This document shows positions 1 through 11,735 of a stretch of 64,000 nt of DNA, in pieces (positions within the stretch are counted from its first letter, which is position 1; every line of letters starts with the position of its first letter). A program made the position numbers and the translations under genes. The notes below the pieces were generated by a model, which had not been told where the DNA came from, did no database searches, and saw only the letters and a list, made by a program, of their open reading frames with translations. The DNA is from Thermomucor indicae-seudaticae (Eukaryota > Mucoromycota > Mucoromycetes > Mucorales > Lichtheimiaceae), in assembly GCA_000787465.1 (NCBI GenBank), contig JSYX01000035.1, forward strand, positions 41,176-105,175, given 5' to 3'.

Positions 1-1380
1 GGCGACGCCATCGCAGAAGACCGACCATACTAGGCATAGCAAGGCAAGGTTGTTAATGATCGGGAAGCGTAATTTAGCGGCCCACTTCTTGGTCGGATCC
101 GGAAAGCAGAACCGAACCAGTTGGCCTACCACCAATGGCGCCAGAACCGTCAATCCGAGGGTACGAAGAATGTTAAGATAGTCAGGGTTTCCGCGTGGTG
201 TGCCAGGTGTAAAGATCCTAGCGTCTCGCTGGAAAACTTGTTCCTCAAGTCAGTATCAACCTGTTTTTGATGCGGGAAGAGAGAGCGAGACAGGAACCCC
301 TTACTAGACATGAGCGCTGGACAGACAAAGATCCCTAACACATTGCCAAATGTGGCATTCACCAGTGCTACAGTACGCAGAAAATACAGTAATAAGAATA
401 TGATCAAGATGTAAAAAAGCTAGAATAAATCTTTCACCAGCACTATCGTTGCCTTTGGCATTCCGCGTCATGACGACATTCGACGATACCGTTGTGCTCG
501 TGGATAACGCAATGATCCATCCTTTATAGACCACAGCGTCGATAGCTGCGCCAGCCCTGATAAACAGTAATAACAGTCCGTACATGACAAACGGAAGAAC
601 CAAAAAGTTGATGGATTGCACGACCAAATGCAGCCGCCACCGGAGAATAGTACGCAGCATGACGCGAACGTCGATGCCAAGACCAGATACCAAAAAGATG
701 ACGATGACCGCGCCCCATTTGACGGTATACTGTGCCTGAATCACGCCATTCGATTTACCGACTTGCGGGAATGCCCATGCGAGTCCAATTACAAGTCCAA
801 GGCCAAGCAGGAACCAGTACCGCTGGAAAAGAGAGAGGAATCGCTGCCTTATCGTTGTCCATGTCTTGCCTTCTTCTTCTTTTCTCTGTGACATGTTCTC
901 CTTTTGCTTCTGGTGATTCTCCTCATCATGATCAATATCTTCTTCAACAAGTGTAGCTGCAGGCATAGAGGACCGATTACGGATGGTGTATGCACTCTGA
1001 TTAAACCTGGCATAGTCTGCTCTTGGAGTGGGCTCATTATTGAGATGCTGTGTGCCACCACCAAAGACCGTGCTGCTCCGTGCACTCCCACCTGGAAAAG
1101 TCTCGATCACAATGTGATGGCTCATACTACTGCGACGACTATTGTTGTTGTCGTTGTTGTTGTCGTTTCCGTCCAGCTCGCCCGCCAAAGCAAGCGCCGC
1201 CATTGATAGCCGATACTGGTCATATGAGGACGACGATGAAGAGTCGTAATGCCTAGATTCGATCACGATACGATGGACATACGGCGGCTGGTATGCATTC
1301 GGTGGTGGCTGCACATTAAAGTCCGTATTATGCACGCTTGTTCTCTTGGGCATTTGGTTAAAAAGGGGAAAAAGGGACAA
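1..1380 (-). CDS. Rch1/SLC10A7-like bile-acid-sodium-symporter family transporter (3' end outside window)
   Basis: The protein has a long Ser/Asn-rich N-terminus (about 190 residues), then the SBF-family membrane core: WFLLGLGLVIGLAWAFPQVG, then a helix with SGLGIDVRVML, then STSTTVSSNVVMTRNAKGND. Fungal Rch1 and animal SLC10A7 are negative regulators of cytosolic calcium at the plasma membrane or Golgi. I place exons at 438-1380, 305-367 and 1-236. The first junction is clean and restores NDSAALVNATFGNVLG; the second (near 237-304) is less certain but restores an open frame into RDARIFTPGTPRGNPDY and the next membrane segment. The gene runs off the left edge, so the last helices are missing. 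The start may be the Met at 1380 or the one at 1350. The family assignment is firm; the calcium role is from the family only. Confidence 0.85.
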
Positions 1381-3765
1381 TGTTGTTGTCTGCAGTAATC
1401 GTTCCTTTTAGCATGCTTCATCCAAGTCGTCCACATTGCATAATAAATGATACGTCCACGTGTAGTCTGCATAAGCTTCCAAACAGCCCAGGAGAAAAAA
1501 GAGAGACAGAGGAAAGGTCGAAACAATTAGATATCTAAAAGCTTGGCATGCGCGAACTGACTGTAATCGCTACGGTAATGATGAACCGTTGTCCAATAAC
1601 TGGATTTCGCCATTCTTTTCAGGAGCTCAAGATGATAAATACCTACTAAACTGCCGCAATCCAGGTGCAAAAGGCATATAGAGTAAGCACAGCAAGCGTG
1701 TATTAAACGGTTACGGAAAATAAGCCGAGGAAGGCAACGAAGCTTCCTAAAACAGTAATCAATGAGGGGATCAACATTGGGGAGATATCAGTGCGCGACG
1801 ATCTCAATAAACAATGCCTAATAATAAAAACAAAGCTGTAACTTAGAATCCATAGCCTTTGACCTGTATACATGGAGACTTCTACAACGGTTTCCTATAA
1901 TCATTTCCAAGGATTCGGCTATGGCATTGCATTTTTTCAGTTCCCGCCACCATATCTACATGCATCCACTGTCAACATGAGCCACTAGCTGCATGACTAG
2001 CTGCAACAGCAGTGCTGGACATACAGGGCAATACAGTACAGAGACATGTGTGTAGTTGCTAAGTGCCGCAATGGTATGAAAAAAATGCACAATTGCGAAA
2101 TGCTTTGTGTCGGCTGTCCTCCTGATCGTATCATAAGCAAAGGGATTGTTTCTTCTTCTCCAAAGATGCAATGCAATTCATTTGTTCGGTTTTAGAGTAA
2201 AATCTTACGCAATTGATATAGTAGATAAAAAGTAACCCTTGCTGGGGAAATTGAGAGAGGGAGGAAGGGTGCAATCCAAGGACAGGGTCTTGCTGGCTAA
2301 ACTATGACTCCTTGAGTGTAATCTCAGGAAATTAAATGTATATCCGAGACGGGCACTTCTGCAGGGATTCAGGAAAGAGGGAAGGGAAACAATGATCTAT
2401 TCAAGAAGGGAGCTTGCAGTTGTTTCGCGCGAAATCCAAGTTCCGATCTCCACGCTGTAATAAACTCAATGCAGCAAGAAGTCGTCGACCGATTTACATC
2501 AATAAGGTATTCCCTTTGCGTTAATGCTCTTCCTTTCGTTTACCGCTTCTGCATACAAGTCCCTGAAGAAGCGGAGACACCAAACCTTCCAGGATAGAAG
2601 AAGTCTGGATTTGAGAGGGTTCGTGCGCGCAATCCCCGATCGATCGAAACTTTGAGTCAGTCCGCTGCACTGTCACCATGAGGTACTTGTAGATCAAGAC
2701 CTCTTTGTCCCACATCTTTGTTATCGCAATTTGTTTCTGTAGTAATAGCGTGTTTCGTCTTCTGTTATGGTAACGACGGGGCAAAAGGAGAGAGATACCC
2801 GATGATCCCCTTCTTGGCTCCTACATACCGAGAAAATATAAGAAACTTTCCGATGACGCGTCATCCTCATCCCTTTATCACACAAACTCACAAATATATT
2901 CAACTCTCCGCACCTCCACGCCCCCCTTTCTTCTGCTTCTTGTTAAGGGTCCACTGATTCAGGAACAATACAATATGGCGTAGTGCTTTTTCTTCTCCAC
3001 TAACTAGACATCCAGTCTAATCGACATCGTCGTTACTAGCTAATAATTTCTGCTTTACGAAGCAATAACATTCGAAGGAACATCAAACGTTAGTCAAAGT
3101 TAGCAGTAGTGAAACCACATGGCAAAAAAAGACAGGCACGATCGGACCGAGTTTGTAGAAAAAGGAAGTTGTAACGTATCACAGCGTCGAACAAACTTGG
3201 GCATGACAGGCAAGCAATGCGTCCCGAGCGCGTCAAAAAGTATCACAAAAGGTTGATCCATCCCGTAAAAGAAGTCAATCATGTCTTTATTTGGAGCATT
3301 TCACAATCCCAACATATTATGTTCCCAGCACGAGTCCCTTAAGGTGTATGTGCGCACATGACACACTGTATTTCTCGACAAGAAGCGGATGCTGTGTATA
3401 GACAAAGAGATGCGGGGAAAAGGCAAGGGTTCAAAAAGAAATTGTATTCATGACTTAATCACGCTGCACAGACATCTATTGCATATGCGTCTTTATTAAA
3501 GGGAAAAGGACTCGGCGGATGCCAAGTGAAAAGGTAAATAAATCTTGGCTAAGTAGCAGATCAAAATAATCATACTCTGGGATACTGATCTTGATTCGGT
3601 AATATGGTCACACCATGCGCTCTTTCGCCAATAAAGTAACCTTAAGTGTCATATCTACTAAGGGACCACAATTGAAAGGTGTCGATTATGGAAACCTAGC
3701 TATTTCTCACCTTTACTGATATGATCTTCGCTTTGTCCCCTCCCCCTGCGGCCAAGCACACGCAG
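1381..3765. other. Gene-free stretch upstream of the bHLH gene
   Basis: About 2.4 kb between two divergently oriented genes. Open frames here are short (under 90 codons), match nothing I recognise, and lack convincing splice partners. A perfect 14-base palindrome containing TGACGCGTCA, an ATF/CREB-like core, lies at about 2852-2865. I see no tRNA or repeat. Confidence 0.5.
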
Positions 3766-3776
3766 TTATATATAGG
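3766..3776 (+). promoter_or_regulatory. Probable TATA box of the bHLH gene
   Basis: The sequence TTATATATAGG lies about 100 bases before the bHLH start codon, on the coding strand, after a pyrimidine-rich stretch. Position and composition fit a TATA element; there is no direct evidence of use. Confidence 0.4.
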
Positions 3777-3872
3777 ACCCTTCCTTTTGTTTGTTTCTTC
3801 CTTCTCGAAGCCAAACAGAAAAGGCAAAAGTTCTTATTGTTGGACTCTCTCTTTGTTCCCTTAATAACACCT

Positions 3873-5102
3873 ATGCCCTCCGATAAGTTCAAGACCATGA
3901 GCTCCGTGAGGTCTGTACGGAACGCAGCCAACAACTTCTTTACTACCTTTTCAGTTAATCCTTATGGTCAGTTCAGTGTAATAGCTAACGTAACCCTCCC
4001 ATCACCCGCTAACGTCGGATTTAATTTTAGGCAAGGTGCTTTCGTCGTCATCTGGAACGATGGATGAAACGTACGTCAAATGCTCAAACTAAAAACTCTT
4101 GTCTTCTGATATTTAACTTGACCATTCTTGCTATTTAGCCCATTGAATGAATACATCGACAAGCGGTCAGCTCACAATGCACTCGAGCGCCAGCGACGTG
4201 AGAACCTCAACTCAAAGTTCCAGCAGTTAGCCCACGCCCTACCTTCTCTTCAAAGTGTCCGACGTCCGAGTAAGACAGTTATTGTGACGAAATCGCTCGA
4301 ATTTGGCAAGTACTATATATTCAAAGATTCCAGACAGAACACACACTGAACTGATATACTTCTTCTAGTTTCTCGCTCGGCTGATCGAGAGCATAACTTC
4401 CAAGCTGAAATTGAACGACTGCGCCGTGAAAACGAACGTTTGCGTCGGCAAGCCGAAAAGTCAAAGATCAAATTGCCGGTGTCCAATACGCAAGAAGAAC
4501 GAAAACAAGACAAGGTCTGCTCCCCTCCTGCTCCTCGTCCTTCTACTACCACGTCCACTACTACCACTTCCACTACGGCCACTTCTACTACTACTGCTTC
4601 CATTACTCAAGGACAGCAACAGCAACGGCAGCAGCAGCCAGAGCTTGCTTCGACAGATAGCGGAACTGTCAAGCCAAAGCCCCAAAAAATTGACCATGTG
4701 ACGACGACGCTTGGAGCTGCACCGCCTTTGGATCACAACACGCTGTACACTGCAGCACCTATGTTCATCATGAACACACCACTTGCATATTCGGCAGAAC
4801 CCGTCCAGGTAACAACCACCACAGCAACAACCACCGCCATGAGTCCCACTATGTATGGGCCCATGTGGATGGTTCAATCACCGACTCACGGAAACTTTAC
4901 CAACCTTACCGACATGATACCGCTACAACAACAAACACTGCCTATTGACATCGGCTTTGATGTGGTGCATGAAGATTACTATTATTACCCGCATGAGCCG
5001 ATCTATCCGCCACCTTATTCTACCCAGGAAGACAGAGACAACAAGCCGTCTGGATTCCCTCTAGGACAAGACCAACAAAACCCGATATTACCTTTCTACT
5101 AA
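3873..5102 (+). CDS. bHLH transcription factor with coiled-coil extension
   Basis: A basic helix-loop-helix DNA-binding protein. The basic region and first helix read RSAHNALERQRRENLNSKF, with the H-E-R residues that contact E-box DNA. The second helix ends in SLEFVSRSADREHNF and runs into a heptad-like stretch (ERLRRENERLRRQAE), so a Max/USF-like bHLH-zipper dimer is likely. The C-terminus is rich in Thr, Pro and Gln, as in activation domains. Exons: 3873-3966, 4031-4070, 4139-4305, 4369-5102. The third intron must use a GC donor (GCAAGT) to keep frame across helix 2. An in-frame upstream extension has no ATG, so the start at 3873 is preferred. Target genes cannot be told from sequence. Confidence 0.85.
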
Positions 5103-5398
5103 GTCCCTTATTATTTATACCACGCCGATACCGCCCTCCATGGATGTATGCCCCTCCCTCTCTCTATGCTTGTAATCTGGTTTGTGTACTCTATTTGCCT
5201 CTCCTTGTAAATAAGGCTTTTTGGGCGCCCCCGTAAGCTTTCTATATGATTGATAGGATCAATAAAGCTACGATGTCTTTCCTTTTCCAAATTTATGCAA
5301 TTTCTGTAAGCGCCGCTCGTATTCCACAACGTGGCATCACGCCATTGCAGCAAAAAAAGAAGAGGGAACTCTCTTTCTCGACAATTCGTTCCTCTTTC

Positions 5399-7605
5399 AT
5401 GCAACAACAACGACGACGACGACGGCTGGTACTACTGCTCTCAGCGTTGGCGGCATTGTTCTGCCTTCAAGTAGTCGCTGCCGCCGCACAGGAATGGAGA
5501 CCCAAACGACCCCTTGAAGATCCAACGCCGATCGATTTCGTCAAGGACGTTCTGCAGTCACCTCAAGATTACTGCAATGTATTTGTTTGCGCCTTATATA
5601 TGTATATTTCTGATCATTGAACCTTTTCTGTTCTAGCCGACAGGACAGATTAAGGATACCTGTTGTGATTTTCAAAGTATTGAAGAAGTCCAAAAGGACT
5701 TGTTTGACAAAATTCAAGCATTGGTAAAGACAAAATTCTTTCGATATTACAAGGTAAAAAAGAAAAAGGCTGCTTTTCTTACCAAGCTATGTGCTTAATT
5801 ATTTACTTGTTTGTTTGACAGGTAAACTTGTGGCGAGAATGCCCGTTTTGGGATGATGACGGTTTATGCATGAACCGGGATTGCTCAGTCGAGACAACCG
5901 ATGAAGTAAGGAACAAAGATATCTCTGGATATGGTTATCCCCTTGACAACTAATTGGTACTCAATACATCCCAGTCTATGCTGCCCGAAGAATGGCGTGA
6001 AATGGCGCTGAGTGCCGTTCAAATGTCGCCCAAAGGATCCGTAAGATGTCCTTGATCTAGTTCCTAGCCGTTCTTCGATACTAAATGCGATCACTATTGC
6101 TAGTTGTTTCAACCTTTCGAAACATGCCAATACAAGGACCAAGACTTTTGTTTGCTAGACGACGAAAGAGATAAAGGTGAGTAGGCGGTTCGCTGGATAG
6201 TAACAGTGGTGGGGCGCCGCATTATACTGATACTGGCGAGAAATTAGATGGCGTCTATGTAGACTTGACCGAGAATCCGGAACGGTTCACCGGATATGCC
6301 GGTGAATCAGCCGCTCGTGTGTGGAAAGCCATCTATGAGGAAAACTGCTTCAATATCGTACACCGCATGACAGAAGGTTGCGAGACATGCAATAACATCA
6401 TGAGGACCGGCACAGAGAATCCGTTGAAGGCAGTTGAATCAGTCATGGAGGCCTCCAAAGATTTTGCGCACTTGCCAAGAGACCAAGAAAAGCTGGACCA
6501 ATTACTGAATGATTTGGCCGAATCACCAGACGGCGACGGCGAAGAAGTGTGCCTTGAAAAGCGCGTCTATTACCGATTAATATCAGGTAAAGACTTCATT
6601 GGGTCATTCCGATATGCGAAACTGACTGGCGCATGGACGCGGAAAAAAGGTCTCCATTCGTCCATTTCGATTCATATCTGTGACGAATACTTTAACAAGA
6701 CAACGGGTGAATGGGTACCCAATCTAGATTGCTTTGTGACAAGGATCGGATCACATCCAGAACGACTGCAGAATATCTATTTCACATACGCACTAGTCAT
6801 GAGAGCCATTAATAAACTGGGTGGATATCTCGAAGGCTACGACTTTTGCACCGGTGACAGTGCTGAAGAAAAGGAAATCAAGGTCAGTCAGCCGACCCCA
6901 CCTTAGATCTCACGTGCAGTTGGCATAATCCGTTTTAGTTTGCACCGTAGAATGCTGTCCTTGACTTGATCAACAGCGCGCGCTCGTGCCCTGCTACGTT
7001 TGACGAGAAGACCATGTTCCAGGGTGAAGATGCACGGAATCTCAAGCTTGAGTTCCGCGACCACTTTCGTAACGTGTCTCGTATTATGGACTGCGTGGGC
7101 TGTGAAAAGTGCAAACTCTGGGGGAAGGTCCAAATAACTGGGCTTGGTACAGCACTGAAAGTTCTGTTTTCCTACGAAGAGCGAAGTCTAGAGTAAGTTT
7201 TCAGCATACAGCTTAACTTGGCTCGGTAAATCTCGTGCTCAAAACTCTGGATGTAGTCCGAAAAGGAACCCGAATCTTCTTCAGCGCTCAGAGATTGTTG
7301 CCTTGTTCAACACATTGAACCGACTTTCGGAAAGTTTGAATGCTATAGAAAAGTTTAGAGCATTATTTCAACAGCATACTAGACCACAGGTAAGCGAGCA
7401 TAGTAAACCAATTAATTATGTGGCATATTATATGCTTATTAGTATGTTCCTAGATCGATCCACCATCCAATTACTTCCTCACTCGCGTCGCATCTCTTGT
7501 TGCTAAACATATAATCAGATTTTTCCAAGAATGGCAGATACCCATACCTCGAGTCATCGAAAACGCATTGAGGACCATAAGCCAGCTATAACGACTTTTT
7601 TGTAG
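5399..7605 (+). CDS. ERO1: ERO1, ER thiol oxidoreductase
   Basis: Flavoprotein that oxidises protein disulfide isomerase in the ER lumen, passing electrons to oxygen. Nine exons (5399-5578, 5637-5753, 5822-5905, 5975-6040, 6104-6176, 6248-6882, 6951-7192, 7257-7389, 7519-7605) give 538 residues with no frame conflict. An Arg-rich start precedes a hydrophobic Leu/Ala stretch that fits a signal peptide. The shuttle cysteine pair is in [11 protein letters not shown], and the catalytic CxxCxxC is CVGCEKC in the seventh exon. The FAD-binding region includes [21 protein letters not shown]. There is no HDEL-type tail; the protein ends in TTFL, so ER retention would need another route, as in some fungal family members. 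Its stop codon is 4 bases from that of the converging HemW gene. Confidence 0.95.
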
Positions 7606-7609
7606 TCTG

Positions 7610-9474
7610 CTAATAATCATTTTGCAATATATTTGGCACTATAGAGTCGGAAAGCGCCAAACCTGCTTCCGTCGGCCGAAGGAGACTTTCGCTATCCTTA
7701 CGAATCTGTAGACTTTTAGGCACATATCGGTCCTGATCGGGCCATTGCGTGTCGTCAAGTAAAAATCCTGCCTGGATATATTCTTCGACTTTCCGTCGAT
7801 CGAGGATAGAGTCTAATTCGGTACCTGTCAGAGATCGGAATCGTTGACGGGATACACCCATGCGTGTGCGCATGCCAAAGACAACAAGTTCCTGTGAAGA
7901 GTCGGTGAATAAGTAAAGCAATGCAATCCCTTCCCTTGATATCCGTACCTCCAGCATTTCTCTCGGAGCGAGAGGTATCCACTTTCGAATCCTTTTCGCA
8001 GACTAAGTTAGTCCCAAGTTTCTTGTTCTACACCGTCAAATACCAACCCTTCACCGTTGGATTCACACAATGCCATGTACTTGTCCGGATGAAATTCCTA
8101 CTCCATGACTTTCCATGAGTATCAAGCGAATTCTCTGTCACCCGGGGTTGAGTTATTTTACCGCAAATGTCCTTATTCGTTGACCATCCTCCTCGACTGT
8201 CAACCGCCCATGAGCTCCTGGCCCAACGCCAACATAGTCGAGTCCTTGCCAATAGGAAAAGTTGTGATTCCCTATGGCTGCTTGCGTCTTTGCATAGTTG
8301 GAAACCTCATAGTGCGCAAACCCTTGCTCTGCTGTCATTTCGACAGCAGCTTCATACATGTCCGCAGCCTCATCCTCAGACGGTAAAGGTGGCACACTAT
8401 TTTTCTGTACGGCTTTCCAAAGTCTATTGTTCGATAAAGAAGAGATGTCAGTGTCGTGCCATGTATTGGAGGGAATGGGGCAAACTTGCGGCGTGCTGCG
8501 TTCCAATGTTAGTTGATACAATGACAGGTGATCTCCTGCTAAATCAAGGGCCATCTGGTTTTCCCTTGGATAAGTAGACAGAATAATCCTTGATGACTCA
8601 TACACTCTCACCTTGAGCTCCCGTTGCCATCCTGGAAAGGAAGAGATGAAACAAGTCTCATTTACGAATCACCAGCATATCTCTTTTACCTTTCAAATCT
8701 TGACCACAGCGTCCAAAGATCATGTCAAAGGTCACTTGTGGGAAAATGCGTCTAGCATTATTCAGCGCACGCACAGCTTCGGCAGCCGAATGGTCTCTTC
8801 CGAGTAGCTTTAAATCAGTATCGTCAAAGGACTGGACGCCCAAGGACAACCGCTGCACGCCTGCAGAGCGGAAGGCTTGCAGATGTTTCACGTCGGCTGC
8901 CGACTTTAGATTTTACCACATCAGTAACTCTTGCTGTTGACTCAAGACCTTCCACTTTGTTACCGTTGGATTTGCCTAAATGAATGTTGGCATGAGTAAC
9001 AGCTATTACCTCCCTTCGTTTCTTTGCAAGCAGAACATACTTCTAAAGTCACCTCGATACCCGATTCGAGATGGGTCAGTCGGTCAATGGTATTCAATAT
9101 CCGGGATACCGTATCTGGCTGAACCAACTAAGACACTTCCTTGGTGTCTTCATTCATATACAAAATCTGCTTACTGTGGCCAAACTCGGCGTGCCTCCTC
9201 CAAAATAAACGGACGCCACCTTTTTATGCTTCAGTCCAAACCGTGGCTCCGTCAAATAGAACGTAAGCTCGCGTTCCAAAGCCCTTGTTAATCGCTCCAA
9301 CGGCGGCTGACTCGGATTAACATACTTGTTGAAATTGCAATAGGTGCATTTGCTGCAATTTCTCTTTCGTCAGCCCCTCTTCTTCTTCTCCTCTAGCATT
9401 TAAGAGAACGATCCTTACCTCTCGCAAAATGGCCAATGAATATAGACTGAAAACTTTTGTCGCCACCCTCGCAT
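7610..9474 (-). CDS. HemW/RSAD1-type radical SAM heme chaperone
   Basis: Radical SAM protein related to oxygen-independent coproporphyrinogen oxidase. The first exon gives VYIHWPFCE and the next SKCTYCNF, so the cluster-binding motif is CESKCTYC (CxxxCxxC) followed by Asn-Phe. True HemN enzymes carry a further Cys there, so this is HemW, a mitochondrial heme chaperone, and not the oxidase. Further hallmarks are VYFGGGTPSL, RLSLGVQSFDD, YEVSNYAK and GVGPGAHGR. Eleven exons (7610-7891, 7949-8002, 8044-8097, 8162-8423, 8490-8554, 8612-8631, 8690-8903, 8949-8975, 9041-9127, 9175-9352, 9419-9474) sum to 432 residues. Intron 8424-8489 has a GC donor, and the donor at 8948 (GTCTTG) is weak. The N-terminus before the motif is only 9-10 residues, with no obvious mitochondrial presequence. 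Confidence 0.93.
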
Positions 9475-9539
9475 AATGTACGCTTGTATGGAGAGAAAGT
9501 AAAAAAAGGAAAATCAGGCACAGGAAAAGAAGATTGCAG

Positions 9540-10310
9540 CCCATATGAATGGTCAAGGAATCTAGAAGGGCATTTGCGGACAGTAGCAATAAGTCCTCAC
9601 GGCGCTGATCGAGCCACAAGAATCTGGCTTCTGGATCACAGAGTGCACGGGCCAGTTGATAACATCGTCATACATGTCTAGTCTCTTCGCTATTATAGAC
9701 CTAGACGACCAGACCGACCGGATCGGTCAACTTGATAGAAATACCACCTGCACACCCACTCTTTCGCATATCAATAGCACGCATCGACGAGATACGGCTT
9801 CGAACAAGGAATGACATTCCTTGCCAGACCAGATCAAGTTATTGCGGATGTCCGTTCACAAAAGTCATGGAAGAAGCATTAGTAACATCCTGGCTGGTGT
9901 TTACAAACATGAATAGAAGATCTTGGTCTTCTTTCTCGCGGTCAGGTTGAAAAAGATAATGGTCATGAGCTTGGTGGCACAGACATTTTAAATGAGATGC
10001 CCCATATTGGATGAATGAAGTTTTATTCGCTCGACAATATACGAGACGGGGATGCTTGCATATTTGGTTTTAGAACGGTCGTCTGCGCTGCTTCAAACAC
10101 TTTTCGTGTCAATCAGAAGACAAGTTTGTGCCGGGAAGAAACGACAAATTCTTTGTTAAGAAAAGCAAAGAAGTCTCAACTTGTTTGGACTGCTCAAACT
10201 TAGACTGTGTCTCATAAAAGGATTACACAAAGTATCTAACATAGAAAAGATGAAACTGAAGCAAACCTGAAGCTCTTGGGCTTCCGGTTCCGCAAAGCAG
10301 TAGGATAATA
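9540..10310 (-). pseudogene. Unrecognised coding-like stretch, apparently broken
   Basis: Between HemW and CENP-L, read leftwards, there are protein-like segments I cannot name. One contains QPDREKEDQDLLFMFVNTSQ and continues in the same frame, after one TAA near 9850, into VWQGMSFLVRSRISSMRAID. A third segment (YQLARALCDPEARFLWLDQ, about 9600-9660) lies in another frame, with no good splice junction to join it. An upstream open piece includes KVFEAAQTTVLKPNMQASPS. An in-frame stop plus a frame change without splice sites suggests a decayed gene, but missed small introns could explain part of it. No function is proposed. Confidence 0.35.
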
Positions 10311-10378
10311 GACATGACTGTATTAGGCGAAAGTACAGTAATTGTAAGGGGTGGAAGGTGATAATCTTTTTACTGCCT

Positions 10379-11735
10379 CTACCGACTGCTGGCTAAAGTG
10401 CATAATTCATCCAGCAAATGGAATACTTGATCCTTTGGAGAGTTTGGTATGACCTAAGTAAAAAGGAAAAAAAGCCCAATAAACCCTCTGGTAATAATGT
10501 AGGTCTGGTTGACGTTCTTACCTTGAACTTGCCATCCTTGCTCAATGCAGCCAGGGGAGTCCCTATGCGAACCACGGGAAGCATGGATACTCGAATTCTT
10601 GTAGTATTGAAAATGTGTTGTTCGATCGCATCCACTAATTTGACGTGACTATCCCGTACTCTAGTAGTATACCATATAGCCCCTATCTCTGCAAACAGCG
10701 GCTCATCATGTCCTGACTCACTTACATGCCATGGATATTCATCAAGTCTTCTGTTCTGATCTCAATTGTGATATTAGATATATCTTCTGCTTCAGGTACA
10801 GCATAAACAAGCTGCAGTTTTTGGCTGTTGAATGTTCGTGTTCTGGGCACTACAAGACTGGGTTTAGTGAACAATTTTAATAGGACTTGCTTTGCATCCC
10901 CTCACCTTTTATACGTTCGGCTTCAGTTGCAGGTATATCAGACAAATGAGAACACCACCACTCGACGATCGAGTACAGTTTGCTGCTGGGTAACACGAGC
11001 GCAGAGATGCTGCAATCAAAAGCCACTTCGATCCATTTATTCACTTCGACGCCAACATCCCCCATCCCGTTCACAAAGATGACAGGATAGGTTCGAAAGT
11101 TATCTTTAGTACTATTAGTCGAACAAGTCTAACGCTGGGCCTTTGTTTCCTCATCTTGTTTCATTACCTGGCAAGTCTGCCGGTCTTGTTCGTGATGGAA
11201 ACATAATGACAGTGACAATAGTTTCTTTGTCTTTGCCTAAACGCGGGTCCATTCGTTATTAGCTTATATAAGCAAGAAAAAGAAAACAAATCGAGTACCT
11301 TTAAAAAGGATCTGTATCTTGATTTCAAGAGCATTGTCCTCTGCAACAAAAAGCGCGTGAACACCTTATACTTGCTGATCGACTAGAATAATACTACAAA
11401 TATTACCAACGCTCCAACCAGTAATGGGCAATGGAGTCATGGTGACCGCAACCAGATCGCCTCTGGCATTTTCTTGCGACGGCACACCATCCTTTCTTGA
11501 ACGCAATTCAAGTCCGGAACATAATGAGTGATGCAATGCGATCTCATAGCGTTGCAATGCGCGTTGATCAGTTCGAAAGCAATTTAACGGACTACATCGA
11601 TATAATTTAAAGGTCCTGTTCACCAGTTGGACTAGGAACGATCTTGGTTAACTACGAGACATGCGCGTGATCGTCTTTAGATAGATTACCCAAGCCATCT
11701 CGGGTTCGTTGACCGACTACAAAAGAACCGCTCAT
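10379..11735 (-). CDS. CENP-L (Fta1/Iml3-type) inner kinetochore protein
   Basis: Constitutive centromere-associated network subunit that pairs with CENP-N at centromeric chromatin. Eight exons (10379-10453, 10522-10648, 10726-10849, 10906-11103, 11168-11236, 11299-11340, 11407-11631, 11690-11735) give 301 residues in one frame. Blocks align with the family in order: VNRTFKLYRCSPL near the start; YPVIFVNGMGD followed by NKWIEVAFDCSISAL; QKLQLVYAVPEAEDISNI; LVDAIEQHIFNTTRI; PLAALSKDGKFK; and a closing FHLLDELCTLASSR. These correspond to the animal CENP-L pattern of an ANG-type turn, an FDC block, a beta-strand block and a DGKIK block. The protein is a little shorter at the N-terminus than animal CENP-L. 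The family is inferred from recalled block similarity, so a profile search should confirm it. Confidence 0.8.

Noticed and set aside
7610..9474. Calling this gene coproporphyrinogen III oxidase (HemN)
   Set aside because: The cluster motif is followed by Asn-Phe and lacks the extra Cys of true HemN; the short form fits HemW.
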